DNA from: Pedobacter westerhofensis
Lineage (GTDB): Bacteria > Bacteroidota > Bacteroidia > Sphingobacteriales > Sphingobacteriaceae
Assembly: GCF_900182595.1 (NCBI RefSeq)
Contig: NZ_FXTN01000007.1
Span: forward strand, 1 to 64,000
Length of the DNA: 64,000 nucleotides
Direction: 5' to 3'
Each line of letters starts with the position of its first letter. Position 1 is the first letter of the stretch. The notes under the pieces were generated by a model. It saw only the letters and a program-made list of their open reading frames with translations. It did not search any database and had not been told where the DNA came from. A program made the position numbers and the translations under genes. This document shows positions 25,036 to 34,071 of this stretch, one piece after another.

Positions 25036-25980
25036 ATGGAAAAGTTAGATATTCCTCGTCTGGAATTGGAATCATTTGCCAAAGTCAATTACAAAGTACC
25101 ATTTTTAAGCGTTCAGCATTATCCGTTCAATGCCAGCTATTTTACAATTGAAAACAGGGACAGCTATCCGGTAGCCGATTATATTTCACCCAACAGGAGA
25201 CAGTTTTATAAAATCTTCCATATGACCTCCGGCACCGGAATATTAACGGTAGGGCTGCATAGATACCTGATGTGCGCCGGTGATATCGCATTTCTGCATC
25301 CTGATGAAATCATGTCATGGCAAACAACATCTGAAAACACGGGCGGGCATTTTTGCCTCATCCATCCGAAATACTTTGAAAATGATGCCGACCATGTACT
25401 TCAGTTGCTGCGGAACTATCCGTATTTTAAACCTGCAAAAGCCGTGGTACAATTATCAGATGAGCAGTCGGGAGTGGTCAACCAGCATTTTGAATCTATG
25501 CTTAAGGAGGAACGCGCCGGTAGCGAAGATAAAAAACAGGCACTGCTGCTGCATCTTCAAATGATCCTGCTCGAAGCCAGGAGGGCGGGAAAGAACCTTG
25601 CAGATGTTGAGGTTCCTGAAAGTTATGGTTATATCCATGGCTTTCTTTCGCTGCTTGAATCTGTTTTCCAGGTGGGTGGACCTGAAAATACAGTGAAACT
25701 CAAAACAGCTGCAGAGTTTGCCGCCCAGCTCCATGTACATCCCAACTACCTGAATGCCCTGGTAAAGGAGCACACCGGCAAGACTGTACGGGAACATATT
25801 CAGGAAAGATTGATTTACGAGGCAAAGTCTTTACTGGTGCAGACCAACTGGGATATTAACCATATCAGTTACGGACTTGGATTTTCCGGACAGGCTGCCT
25901 TCACTTCATTTTTTAAAAAGAAAGAACATGTGTCGCCCTCATCTTTTAGAAAAAGCGCGCTCTCACAGATTGGTATTTAA
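25036..25980 (+). CDS. AraC-family transcriptional regulator
   Basis: 314 residues. The N-terminal cupin-like domain shows QFYKIFHMTSGTGILTVGLH and LMCAGDIAFLHPDEIMSW. The C-terminal pair of helix-turn-helix motifs is AAEFAAQLHVHPNYLNALVK and INHISYGLGFSGQAAFTSFF, followed by HVSPSSFRK. It lies 40 nt after the TonB-type barrel gene and 125 nt before the sulfatase gene, so it may control either one. This subfamily is common in Bacteroidota. Confidence 0.88.
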   Translation: MEKLDIPRLELESFAKVNYKVPFLSVQHYPFNASYFTIENRDSYPVADYISPNRRQFYKIFHMTSGTGILTVGLHRYLMCAGDIAFLHPDEIMSWQTTSENTGGHFCLIHPKYFENDADHVLQLLRNYPYFKPAKAVVQLSDEQSGVVNQHFESMLKEERAGSEDKKQALLLHLQMILLEARRAGKNLADVEVPESYGYIHGFLSLLESVFQVGGPENTVKLKTAAEFAAQLHVHPNYLNALVKEHTGKTVREHIQERLIYEAKSLLVQTNWDINHISYGLGFSGQAAFTSFFKKKEHVSPSSFRKSALSQIGI

Positions 25981-26105
25981 ATATATCGAGCTGCTTTTTC
26001 AGTAGATTTCTTCATTTTCAAGAAAATCTTTTGATACCCATTGGGGGCAATGCTTTATTATTGACACCTACTAATCTGTTCACGTTAATAATTAAATGAT
26101 ATAAA

Positions 26106-27488
26106 ATGATAAAAAGAAAGCTGCTACTTGCCTGGATTGCGCTCATCACCTGCTCCGCTGCTGTCGCCCAGCAAAGCCCGCAGAAACCTAATATTGTTTT
26201 CATCCTTGCGGACGATCTTGGATATGGGGACGTAGGTGTATACGGACAGAAACAGATCCTCACACCAAATATTGATAAACTTGCAAAGGAGGGTACTCAG
26301 TTTACTGATTTCCATGCCGGAGCACCAGTATGTTCACCTTCAAGATGTTCGCTAATCACAGGCTTAAATTCCGGACATGCCACGATCAGGGGGAATGCCA
26401 CCGATCATGGCGGGATTGGCGGAAAGAAAGGTAAATCAGTTGTATACCGCGCAAATATCAGCGATAAAGATTATACGATCGGCAACCTGCTGAAGGACGC
26501 AGGATATACAACATCACTGGTAGGAAAATGGCATATTGACGGTTACGATTCGCTGGCAACGCCCCTGCAGCATGGTTTTGATCAGTTTACAGGCTGGCTG
26601 ATTAATCAACCTTCTACATATGCCAGCACTTACTGGCCTGAGAAACGCTACCGTAACGGCAAACTGGTAACCATTGAGGAAAATACAAATGGCAAAAAGG
26701 GATATTATGAAACTAATATCTGTACGGACGAGGCATTGCAATACCTTGCTACACAAAAGGACAACAAGAAACCATTTTTCCTGATGCTGAACTTCAATAA
26801 TCCGCATTCTCCGCTGGATGTTCCCAATCAAGCCGTATTCAAAGATAAAAACTGGCCTGAAGATATGAAGACCTACGCTGCCATGGTTTATTTCATGGAC
26901 CAGTCTGTGGGTAAGGTAAAAGATTACCTGATTAAAAGTGGCTTATCAAAAAATACAATCGTCATCTTTTGTTCAGACAACGGCCCACGTTCTGAGCCTA
27001 CGCCGCAGTTGTCTGCTGTTGCAGATTTCTTCGATTCAGAGGGACCTCTGAAAGGTTTCAAAAGGGATATGTACGAAGGCGGTATCCGTGTTCCATTTAT
27101 CGTTTGGGCACCTTTTTTAAAGAACGCACCTAAATACAATAATGTGCCAGCTTACTTTGCTGATGTGATGCCTACGTTTGCTGAAATTGCGGGTAAATCA
27201 GGAGGTTACAAAACAGACGGCATCAGTGTATATCCTGATATGGTTGGCAAAAAATCAAACCGTGACCGCTTTCTGTACTGGGAATTCTTTGAAAATGGCT
27301 TTGAACAGGCTGTGCGGTACAAGAATTGGAAGGCCGTTAAACGCAGGAATAAACTTGAACTTTATAATCTGGACAATGACCTCGGAGAAAAAAATGATAT
27401 TGCCAGTGCAAATCCGGATGTTGTAAAAAAGATTGAAGAGTATCTTTTAACAGCCAGGACCGAATCTCCTTTCTGGTCGGCCAAATAA
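26106..27488 (+). CDS. Sulfatase (arylsulfatase-type), exported
   Basis: 460 residues with a signal peptide (KLLLAWIALITCSAAVAQ). The metal site begins NIVFILADDLGYGDVG, and the formylglycine motif is Cys76-S-P-S-R followed by CSLITG, a Cys-type sulfatase that needs a maturase. Other marks are LVGKWH and FCSDNGPRSE, then GGIRVPFIVWAP. The length fits family S1 sulfatases that act on sulfated sugars or aryl sulfates. No maturase gene is in the window and there is no SusCD pair, so it is not part of a typical polysaccharide locus. It is followed by a strong terminator. Confidence 0.9.
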   Translation: MIKRKLLLAWIALITCSAAVAQQSPQKPNIVFILADDLGYGDVGVYGQKQILTPNIDKLAKEGTQFTDFHAGAPVCSPSRCSLITGLNSGHATIRGNATDHGGIGGKKGKSVVYRANISDKDYTIGNLLKDAGYTTSLVGKWHIDGYDSLATPLQHGFDQFTGWLINQPSTYASTYWPEKRYRNGKLVTIEENTNGKKGYYETNICTDEALQYLATQKDNKKPFFLMLNFNNPHSPLDVPNQAVFKDKNWPEDMKTYAAMVYFMDQSVGKVKDYLIKSGLSKNTIVIFCSDNGPRSEPTPQLSAVADFFDSEGPLKGFKRDMYEGGIRVPFIVWAPFLKNAPKYNNVPAYFADVMPTFAEIAGKSGGYKTDGISVYPDMVGKKSNRDRFLYWEFFENGFEQAVRYKNWKAVKRRNKLELYNLDNDLGEKNDIASANPDVVKKIEEYLLTARTESPFWSAK

Positions 27489-27491
27489 TTT

Positions 27492-27540
27492 CTGTGGCTT
27501 TGAAAGAATAAAAGGCTTTTTTATTCTTTCAAAGCCACAG
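27492..27540. terminator. Long hairpin terminator between convergent genes
   Basis: CTGTGGCTTTGAAAGAATAA pairs with its perfect complement across a small loop containing a run of T and A. It lies between the sulfatase (plus) and the LuxR-type regulator (minus) and can serve both. Confidence 0.85.
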
Positions 27541-27578
27541 ATTGATTAATTCTGGAGACTTTCAAGATCTGGGATTTG

Positions 27579-28241
27579 CTATTTCAGATAAAACTGCAGA
27601 TTAACCAGGTTATTTTTTACGGCATAGATAACCAGACCTGCTGTATTTTTTACATTTGTCTTTAAAATCAAGCTGTTGCGGTGCCCTTCAACGGTTCGTT
27701 CGCTGATAAATAGTTTTTTTGCGATGTCTTTTGTTGACAGTTCTTCACAGATACACTGCAGGATCTCTCTTTCTCTTTTTGTGAAATCTGAAGAAAAGGC
27801 CGCTTTCTTTTTAACCAGGCTCATGTGATTATAAAGGACTTTGGAGATATCATCATTAAAATAGAAACCTCTTTCAAAGGTAATCCTGATCGTTTTCTCA
27901 ACTTCTTCAGGTGTGGCATTTTTTACCAGATAGCTGTTGGCTCCCAGTTCTATTAACCTGATAATAAACCTTTCCTCTTCATGCAGGGACAGGATGATTA
28001 CCTTCAGCGAGGGGAACCGTTCTTTGATCAGCTGCATGGTCTCCATGCCATTCATTCCGGGCATACTGAGGTCCAGTAATAAAATATCTGTTTGTGCGGC
28101 CATCCCGCTAAGCTGGCTAACGGCCTCCAGTCCGCCGGCAGCTTCCCACAACACTTTAAAATCTTTGCATTTTTCCAATAGGGAAATCATGCCTTTACGA
28201 AAAAGCAGCTGGTCGTCCGTTATACCTATGTTAATCTTCAT
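27579..28241 (-). CDS. NarL/LuxR-type response regulator
   Basis: 220 residues. The receiver domain has IGITDDQLLFRKGMI (acidic pair), LLLDLSMPGMNGMET (phospho-Asp), VIILSLHEEE and YLVKNATPEEV. The C-terminal LuxR helix-turn-helix reads FTKREREILQCICEELSTKD, then IAKKLFISERTVEGHR. Its start overlaps the end of the histidine kinase gene by 11 nt, so the two form a cognate pair. Confidence 0.93.
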   Translation of the reverse strand: MKINIGITDDQLLFRKGMISLLEKCKDFKVLWEAAGGLEAVSQLSGMAAQTDILLLDLSMPGMNGMETMQLIKERFPSLKVIILSLHEEERFIIRLIELGANSYLVKNATPEEVEKTIRITFERGFYFNDDISKVLYNHMSLVKKKAAFSSDFTKREREILQCICEELSTKDIAKKLFISERTVEGHRNSLILKTNVKNTAGLVIYAVKNNLVNLQFYLK

Positions 28242-28998
28242 AAAATCTTTTAATCAGGATTCTTGATTCAAAGCCGTTATTGAAATTGTAATCAAAAGTT
28301 CCGTTCAGCAACTCTACCCTGCTTTCAATATTTTTTAGCCCGTAACCCTTTCTGTGGTCTGGCGGACGTTCATTTTTTAATGTCCCGTTATCCTGATATA
28401 TCACCTGGGTTTCTGTTCCCAGATCATGACAGGATAAAGTAAATCTACTTGCGTTTGAATGTTTGATCGTATTGCTGATCAGTTCCTGGACGATTCTGTA
28501 CAACGATAGCTGTATCCTGGAATTGTAATCACTCAAATCACTTTGTATCGTGCATTCAGCTGTTAAACTGTCTGTTTTATTAATTCTGTAACATATATCT
28601 TCCAGTGCATACCGGAGTCCCAACAATTCCAGCTCAGGTGGCATAATCTGGTAGACGAGTTCACGGGTAGTGTGCAGTCCTGCGCTGATCAGCTCTTTTG
28701 CTTCTGTCACTTTTTCATCTTCTGAGCGCTGCAGGATTAATGACAGTACAGAGAAGGTATTTCCGATCTGGTCATGCAGATCTCTTGCAATTCTTGTTCT
28801 TTCTGTTTCAACGGATTCCAGTATATTCTGAAGAAGCTCCTGCTTGTGTTTTTTTTCCAGTTCGAGCAGTTCTCTCTGTTGTTTTGCCGTATTCTGTACA
28901 TATCTTGCGTAAATAATCGTAAATCCCACTGAAAGAATCAGTAGAGCGAGGGTGCCTGTAAATAGTAAGAATGTAATTTCGCTTTCCGCATGATCCAT
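28231..28998 (-). CDS. Sensor histidine kinase (HisKA_3 / NarX type)
   Basis: About 255 residues from ATG at 28998; a longer frame to 29055 would overlap the upstream gene more and adds little. One membrane helix (ITFLLFTGTLALLILSVGFT), a coiled stretch, then the dimerisation motif RTRIARDLHDQIGNTFSVLS with the phospho-accepting His, and a short ATPase domain (RIVQELISNTIKHSNASRF, GYGLKNIESRVELLNG). There is almost no periplasmic sensor, so sensing may depend on the 7-TM protein encoded just upstream, whose gene overlaps this one by 61 nt. Confidence 0.88.
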   Translation of the reverse strand: MDHAESEITFLLFTGTLALLILSVGFTIIYARYVQNTAKQQRELLELEKKHKQELLQNILESVETERTRIARDLHDQIGNTFSVLSLILQRSEDEKVTEAKELISAGLHTTRELVYQIMPPELELLGLRYALEDICYRINKTDSLTAECTIQSDLSDYNSRIQLSLYRIVQELISNTIKHSNASRFTLSCHDLGTETQVIYQDNGTLKNERPPDHRKGYGLKNIESRVELLNGTFDYNFNNGFESRILIKRFYED

Positions 28999-29624
28999 AA
29001 GCCAATAAATAACAGCAAATAATAAATTGTACAAAAGAATGCGTGAAAAGTCCATAACGTCATTCTTGCATCAGTTAAGCCGGGTTTTCTCAGATAATTG
29101 CTCAGCGTAAAAAGTAAACTCGAACTGGTAAAATATATCATTATACCCGAATTGATCAGGAGCAGGGCTGTTACATAGGGTTTCGGCATCCCTGCAGGAT
29201 AGTTGATCATTTTGTGAAAGCAAATCAGCGCGTAGATCATACAGATTAAGCTTTCCAGAGCCCTTGCATAAGTGTTGTTTACCGTAACAGCCTGCAGAAA
29301 TATTGAATTCAGGATCGAGAGGATACTAAAAACAACTATTGAAATCCTGAAAAAGAGTGCCCATTTGCTGCCGCTGATCAAAGAGGAATAAAACCAGCTG
29401 AGCAATGCGAATTCTTCCAGCGTATAGAGATGCAGGAGGAAGATATTATTGATCTTCATTGCCCATAACAGGGCAGAACCGCACTCCACCACAGCGCTGA
29501 TCATGATATGTATGCTTAAGATCCTGATCGTCAGGTTGCTCCCGCGGATCAGCATGATTGCCAACAGGAGCGGGGGAATCATTGCGAACGGAACAGCATG
29601 GAATATCAGGCTTTGCAGGCTCAT
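28938..29624 (-). CDS. Seven-helix membrane protein linked to a two-component system
   Basis: 228 residues with about seven hydrophobic helices (for example IPPLLLAIMLI, ILSIHIMISAVV, IVVFSILSILNSIFLQAV, IYYLLLFIGLWIM) and almost no soluble domain. No named family is assigned. Similar short 7-TM proteins are often encoded before NarL-type kinases in Bacteroidota. The gene overlaps the kinase gene, which suggests translational coupling and a role as sensor or partner. Confidence 0.65.
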   Translation of the reverse strand: MSLQSLIFHAVPFAMIPPLLLAIMLIRGSNLTIRILSIHIMISAVVECGSALLWAMKINNIFLLHLYTLEEFALLSWFYSSLISGSKWALFFRISIVVFSILSILNSIFLQAVTVNNTYARALESLICMIYALICFHKMINYPAGMPKPYVTALLLINSGIMIYFTSSSLLFTLSNYLRKPGLTDARMTLWTFHAFFCTIYYLLLFIGLWIMRKAKLHSYYLQAPSLY

Positions 29625-29654
29625 AAATTCAGGTATAATGATATATGAAGAAAC

Positions 29655-30020
29655 CTAATCGTTGTTGAGGGGAGAATCTCCGTCTGCACAGGTATCCGGG
29701 CAGGGATAGGAGAAGTCATATGTTCCCACCTCTTCCACAGATCCGTCCTCTTTCAACCTCGCTTCAATCATATCTTCATTTTTCTCATTCACTCCCACCA
29801 GGACAAGGGTTTCTTTGTGTTCAGTATTAATACCGAGGTAGAGCCGTACCCTTTCAACGCCTATTTCATCGAGGATCTCTTTGAGTTCGGAAAGGTGTAC
29901 GGTAAATGCCCGCACTTTTGTTGCCGGGTCTTTGCGGTTTAGGTATTCCAGTTCTCTCCATTTCGCCGTATAAGCGACCGCGGTATGAACCGGGAGACGG
30001 TATTTGTCTGCTTGTGACAT
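29655..30020 (-). CDS. Conserved hypothetical protein with Cys-rich tail
   Basis: 121 residues, soluble, starting LPVHTAVAYTAKWRELEYLN and containing VHLSELKEILDEIGVERVR, LYLGINTEHKETLVLVGVNE. The tail, YDFSYPCPDTCADGDSPLNN, with the C-P-x-x-C motif and final S-P-L-N, recurs in small Bacteroidota proteins of unknown function. It is 30 nt upstream of the 7-TM gene and is likely the first gene of the four-gene two-component operon. Confidence 0.6.
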   Translation of the reverse strand: MSQADKYRLPVHTAVAYTAKWRELEYLNRKDPATKVRAFTVHLSELKEILDEIGVERVRLYLGINTEHKETLVLVGVNEKNEDMIEARLKEDGSVEEVGTYDFSYPCPDTCADGDSPLNND

Positions 30021-30081
30021 AATTTAGGATTTTGTTTTCCTAAATATATATAATTTATAATTCAAACAAGAAAAATAATCA

Positions 30082-30131
30082 GGTAAAATTACGTGATTAA
30101 TTAATCGGGTAGATTTACGTGTAAATTTACA
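30082..30131. promoter_or_regulatory. Operator-like repeats in a divergent promoter region
   Basis: Two near-identical 14-mers, GGTAAAATTACGTG (30082-30095) and GGTAGATTTACGTG (30108-30121), lie 26 nt apart around a TTAATTAA centre. The palindrome GTAAATTTAC follows at 30121-30130. The spacing of repeats is about two and a half helical turns. They sit between the minus-strand operon (start 30020) and the plus-strand gene at 30166. Confidence 0.45.
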
Positions 30132-30165
30132 GGGGCTATCTGTTAATTTTATTCCTGATCAAATA

Positions 30166-30351
30166 ATGCGCGTTATGAGTTTTATCTGTTTTGTCCTGCA
30201 AACCATACCATTTATGATGCTGGTGATCATTGCATTGGGTCAGACAGACCTTCGCCTGTTCAGAAAAGTTAGTGATCTGATTACACGTAAAATGAAAATA
30301 AAGCCGGCACATGATAAAAAGAGAGTCATCTTAGACAAGGGAAAGCGCTGA
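30166..30351 (+). CDS. Small membrane protein, unknown
   Basis: 61 residues with one long N-terminal hydrophobic helix (MSFICFVLQTIPFMMLVIIA) and a basic cytosolic tail rich in Lys and Arg. The frame has an ATG and lies alone on the plus strand after the operator-like repeats. No family is recognised, so it may be a chance frame. Confidence 0.35.
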   Translation: MRVMSFICFVLQTIPFMMLVIIALGQTDLRLFRKVSDLITRKMKIKPAHDKKRVILDKGKR

Positions 30352-30455
30352 GCAATTGTTGTTTTTTCTGAAAAAACTTGTGGTTACGCTCGCGTGACAG
30401 CTATGGTGGAGAAGAGATGAGGATGCTCCGCCAGGTTGTCCGTATGTGTTGCTGT

Positions 30456-30938
30456 CTAAAGATAAATAAATGAGAATTTTTGGCCTATAAATTCGGAGAT
30501 GGTGTTCAGCGGGGCAATATGATTGTATTCCGGGCCGGGAAGTGCTGGTATAACCACTGTATATTCATCGCTGGAGGCGTTGTAATGCTCAACCAGCTGA
30601 ATATTGTTTCCGGAACTTTCAGAATGTAAAACCGGTGCAGTTGAGAAAAATGCCCTGATCAGTCCAATTCCATTTAACCAGATAGTCTCCGGACCATTAA
30701 AAGCTTCATTTGTTTCTTTGTTGATCACCGCCGGATTAACCAGTCTGCGCAGATCATCTGTGATCAGTACATAACACCAATAGGTAGCAATATCCTTAAA
30801 TGATTTACTCAGGCTTTCTTTTAATTCTCTGCGGGACTGATTTTGTCTGTTCTCCGTATTTTCCTCGTCATTGCTGAAAAAAAAGTAGCTGCACGAATTG
30901 TCTTTTGTAATATCAGATCTATACTTGGTGATATTCAT
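30456..30938 (-). CDS. Hypothetical protein
   Basis: 160 residues with no signal or membrane segment and no recognised motif. The middle reads as a folded protein (IATYWCYVLITDDLRRLVNP, PETIWLNGIGLIRAFFST), and the frame has a clean ATG start at 30938. It stands alone between gaps of about 100 and 220 nt. Function unknown. Confidence 0.55.
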   Translation of the reverse strand: MNITKYRSDITKDNSCSYFFFSNDEENTENRQNQSRRELKESLSKSFKDIATYWCYVLITDDLRRLVNPAVINKETNEAFNGPETIWLNGIGLIRAFFSTAPVLHSESSGNNIQLVEHYNASSDEYTVVIPALPGPEYNHIAPLNTISEFIGQKFSFIYL

Positions 30939-31104
30939 ATGCTTATCTCTATTGAATAATTTAATCCTCTGCTCATCAATTCGGTTCCGGCCTTTCTATG
31001 GGTACAGGGAATTTGATGTCATGATCAAAAATATTCAATATAGGGGTACTGGGTAACTGTAGAATTACCTGTATTGGAAAACACGTAGAAATACTTGTTT
31101 TCAA

Positions 31105-31138
31105 TGGTCTGACATTGCGCTATGGCATTGTCAGACCA
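31105..31138. terminator. Hairpin between the hypothetical and desaturase genes
   Basis: TGGTCTGACA and TGTCAGACCA form a perfect 10-bp stem around a 14-nt loop, just downstream of the minus-strand desaturase gene. The T-run is short, so termination is likely but not certain. Confidence 0.55.
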
Positions 31139-31157
31139 AACTTGCTGTGAGCATCCT

Positions 31158-32171
31158 CTAATTAACGGTCGTTTCTGAATAGCTCATTGCCGGAGCAGAT
31201 GTGCCGGGTGCTTTCTTGGCTCCCCCTCTGTTAGACCTTGCGGTACGTGAATACACAGAAATCTCCCTGTTAAACAAAAATTGAAACAATAGTCTTGTGT
31301 AAGAAGTGTGATAACCCAGGCTTTCGTAATGGTCGTCTGCAATCGCTTTTAACTGCGGTAATTTATTCCAGGGTACTGAAGGGAAATCATGATGCTCGTT
31401 ATGAAAACCAACATTCAGATTGACCAGGTTTAGACGGCCGTAATAACTTTTAGTTTCCTGATGGTCTCCATGGGTTAAGAAATGCTCCTGTACCCATCTT
31501 GCCCCAAGTGGGTGTAAACCTACAGAGAAGAAAAAGCTAAGCGTTAAAAAGGCGAAAGCCATCCATCCAAACAAATATACAATTGCTGTTGCAAATAAAA
31601 TCTGAACGGCAATGTTGATCACCGTCCAGGTGTCAAACAAATTGATTTCTTTTAAACGCATTGGCCTCAATGCTTGAAAAATCGGGTAAAACAACAGCCA
31701 TACTGCTTTACCGGCAGTTGAGTTGTTGATCAGTTTTGCTTCCCAGCGGTTCGGCATATCTGCATCAAGCTCCTCAACACCCTGGTAAGAGTGGTGTTTC
31801 ATGTGGTATTTTGTAAATGATACTGCACTTGGAAAGATCAGCGGCAGATTTGCTAAAATACTGCTGATTACATTTAAGGTCTTATTTTTAAAAACCAGGT
31901 TATGCGAACATTCGTGAATACAGATGAACAGCGTATGACATGCAAAAGCGCCAATAAAGTATGCTGCAAGAACACTCCACCACCAGGCCTGATGTTGCAA
32001 TACACCTGCCAGCGCAATCTGAATACCTACGCAGAACAGGATAATCAGGAAGGTATACGGGTTCCTTCCTATCAGCGCCCTAATCTCCGGATGTTCTTTA
32101 ATTATTGTTTTTGTACGCAGTTTATGCGGTTCCACCTCATCCGACCAGTTAAAGCTTGTTTTTTTTATCAT
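31158..32171 (-). CDS. Fatty acid desaturase closely resembling sphingolipid delta-4 desaturase (DES)
   Basis: 337 residues from ATG at 32171 (MIKKTSFNW); the longer frame to 32270 lacks family likeness. The opening matches the Lipid_DES N-terminal signature, NWSDEVEPHKLRTK followed by HPEIRALIG. The three histidine boxes are HECSHN, HMKHH and NEHHDFP, separated by four or so membrane helices. Around the last box, SYYGRLNLVNLNVGFHNEHH, then a VYSR near the C-terminus, follow eukaryotic DES1 almost word for word. DES enzymes desaturate dihydroceramide. Sphingobacteria make sphingolipids, so a bacterial ceramide desaturase is plausible. The monocistronic gene sits 219 nt from its neighbour. Confidence 0.88.
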   Translation of the reverse strand: MIKKTSFNWSDEVEPHKLRTKTIIKEHPEIRALIGRNPYTFLIILFCVGIQIALAGVLQHQAWWWSVLAAYFIGAFACHTLFICIHECSHNLVFKNKTLNVISSILANLPLIFPSAVSFTKYHMKHHSYQGVEELDADMPNRWEAKLINNSTAGKAVWLLFYPIFQALRPMRLKEINLFDTWTVINIAVQILFATAIVYLFGWMAFAFLTLSFFFSVGLHPLGARWVQEHFLTHGDHQETKSYYGRLNLVNLNVGFHNEHHDFPSVPWNKLPQLKAIADDHYESLGYHTSYTRLLFQFLFNREISVYSRTARSNRGGAKKAPGTSAPAMSYSETTVN

Positions 32172-32408
32172 AGTTATAGTAGTTGCTTCGAAAAAGTAAG
32201 ATATGGTTTTAACGTGACATATTGCATTTTTCAATGGCCAAATATAGTGGAAATTAAGTAATTGTATCAATATTAAAATAAAACGATTCAGCTTTAGCTT
32301 GCTGAAAATTCGGGCAATTTCCCAGCTGGCCTCCCTGATGCCATGTTAATTTTGAAATGCCCCCGATAGTTAGTCATAATTCTTATCTTCAGATCTTATT
32401 CTCATTGT

Positions 32409-33557
32409 ATGACCAGGACCAGTTTTTTCATCTCCAGCCTTTTTATTTTACTATCTCTCCTGTTATCCAAAGCCGGATATAGTCAGGCCGCAAAGGCCGA
32501 AGCCGATCTGCTGGACATCATGAAGAGTCACGATGCAATTGGTCTTTCCGTAGCGGTGGTAAAAGAGGGCAACATCATTTATACCCATTCTTTTGGATTA
32601 AAAGATGCAGAAAGCAATACACCGCTTACTGATAAAGATATCTTTAGGATCGCATCCATCTCAAAATCTTTCTCTGCCACCTCCGTGATGCAGTTGATTG
32701 AAGCCGGGAAACTGTCGCTCAAAGATGATATGAGCGACCTGGTTGGTTTTAAGGTTAGGAACCCCAATTATCCTGAAACAGTGATCACGCTCAAAATGGC
32801 TATGTCACATACCTCAAGCCTTAATGATAGCGAAGGTTATTTATCACTCGATGTCATCAACCCTGCAAAGAACCCAAATTGGGCCAAATGTTACAGTAGC
32901 TATGAACCCGGAAAGGGGTATAAATACTGCAACTTAAATTATAATATGGTAGGCACGATCATAGAAAAGAAATCCGGTGAGCGTTTTGACAGATATGTGA
33001 AACATCACATACTGGACCCGCTTAAATTATATGGCGGTTACTGCGTAGACTCACTGGATACAAGCCTCTTTACTACCATCTATGAGTTTGATTCGGTGGC
33101 GAAAGGTTTCAAACCGGCGCCCATGGCCTATGCGCCCAGAAGGGAAGAAATTAAAAACTATGTAATGGGCTACAGCACACCTATATTTTCTCCTACGGGA
33201 GGGATGAAAATCTCCGCAACTGACCTGGCAAAATACATGACCATGCATATGAATAAGGGAATTTATAACGGGACCAGGATTATGTCTGAAAAGAGCGCCA
33301 GACTGATGCAGAAAAAGATTTCTGAAGAAGAAGGCTATGGGCTGGCGATCATGAACGTGGACAATATGATCCCGGGCATGATGATGACCGGGCATACTGG
33401 CTCGGCGTATGGCCTTTACAGTGCCATGTTCTTTCAGCCAAAAGAGAAATTCGGGATCGTAGTAATTACCAATGGCTGCAGCCCTGTTTATACCGATGGC
33501 TTTAATGACATGCTGAAAACAGCGGTCAACAGTTTGTATAATAACTTCATTAAATAA
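32409..33557 (+). CDS. Serine hydrolase of the beta-lactamase / class C family, exported
   Basis: 382 residues with a signal peptide (FISSLFILLSLLLSKAGYS). The SxxK motif is S83-I-S-K86, in IASISKSFSATSVMQLIEAG. The second motif is YCNLNYNMVG (Y-x-N) and the third is HTGSAYG. These are the marks of penicillin-binding-protein-like hydrolases and esterases; the substrate (beta-lactam, peptidoglycan or ester) cannot be told. It is followed 40 nt later by an FKBP lipoprotein gene, probably in one transcript. Confidence 0.88.
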   Translation: MTRTSFFISSLFILLSLLLSKAGYSQAAKAEADLLDIMKSHDAIGLSVAVVKEGNIIYTHSFGLKDAESNTPLTDKDIFRIASISKSFSATSVMQLIEAGKLSLKDDMSDLVGFKVRNPNYPETVITLKMAMSHTSSLNDSEGYLSLDVINPAKNPNWAKCYSSYEPGKGYKYCNLNYNMVGTIIEKKSGERFDRYVKHHILDPLKLYGGYCVDSLDTSLFTTIYEFDSVAKGFKPAPMAYAPRREEIKNYVMGYSTPIFSPTGGMKISATDLAKYMTMHMNKGIYNGTRIMSEKSARLMQKKISEEEGYGLAIMNVDNMIPGMMMTGHTGSAYGLYSAMFFQPKEKFGIVVITNGCSPVYTDGFNDMLKTAVNSLYNNFIK

Positions 33558-33597
33558 TTGTTGAAACGGAATATGTTTAATGATATATTTGCAGCAA

Positions 33598-34071
33598 ATG
33601 AATAAAATTAAATATCTTTTCCTTCTGGTTGGTGTAGCCGGATGCTTCGCTGCCTGTTCCAAAAAAGACAATTTTGATGCAGACGCTCAGTTCAGAGCAG
33701 ACACAACTGCTATCCGTAAATTTATTACGGAGAACAATATCCCTGCACTTAAAGATAAGTCGGGCGTATTTTATCAGGTGATCGCACCGGGAACTGGTAG
33801 CGTAACTTATACTGCTTCTACTTCTATCACTGCCGATTACGAAGGCCGCTTGCTGAGCGGTTCTGTTTTTGACAGTTCAAAAGGTACGCCTATTACTTTT
33901 GCCCTGGGTGGTGTAATTACAGGATGGCAGATTGGAATTCCCTACATTCAGAATGGTGGTAAGATCCGTATGATTATCCCTTCGGGATACGCTTATGGTA
34001 ATTCTTCTGTAGGCAGTATCCCGGCAAATTCTGTTCTTGACTTTACGGTAACGCTTTCAGCTGTTAAGTAG
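33598..34071 (+). CDS. FKBP-type peptidyl-prolyl isomerase lipoprotein
   Basis: 157 residues from ATG at 33598. The lipobox LLVGVAGCFAAC gives a lipid-anchored protein. The FKBP domain covers about residues 60-157, with ITADYEGRLLSGSVFDSS, ITFALGGVITGWQIGI and GGKIRMIIPSGYAYGN, then IPANSVLDFTVTL. The active site is therefore complete. It should assist folding of envelope proteins. The stop codon overlaps the convergent LysR gene by 8 nt. Confidence 0.93.
   Translation: MNKIKYLFLLVGVAGCFAACSKKDNFDADAQFRADTTAIRKFITENNIPALKDKSGVFYQVIAPGTGSVTYTASTSITADYEGRLLSGSVFDSSKGTPITFALGGVITGWQIGIPYIQNGGKIRMIIPSGYAYGNSSVGSIPANSVLDFTVTLSAVK

Noticed and set aside
33051..33671. Minus-strand 206-residue frame
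   Set aside because: It is antisense to the serine hydrolase gene, which has signal peptide and all three active-site motifs.
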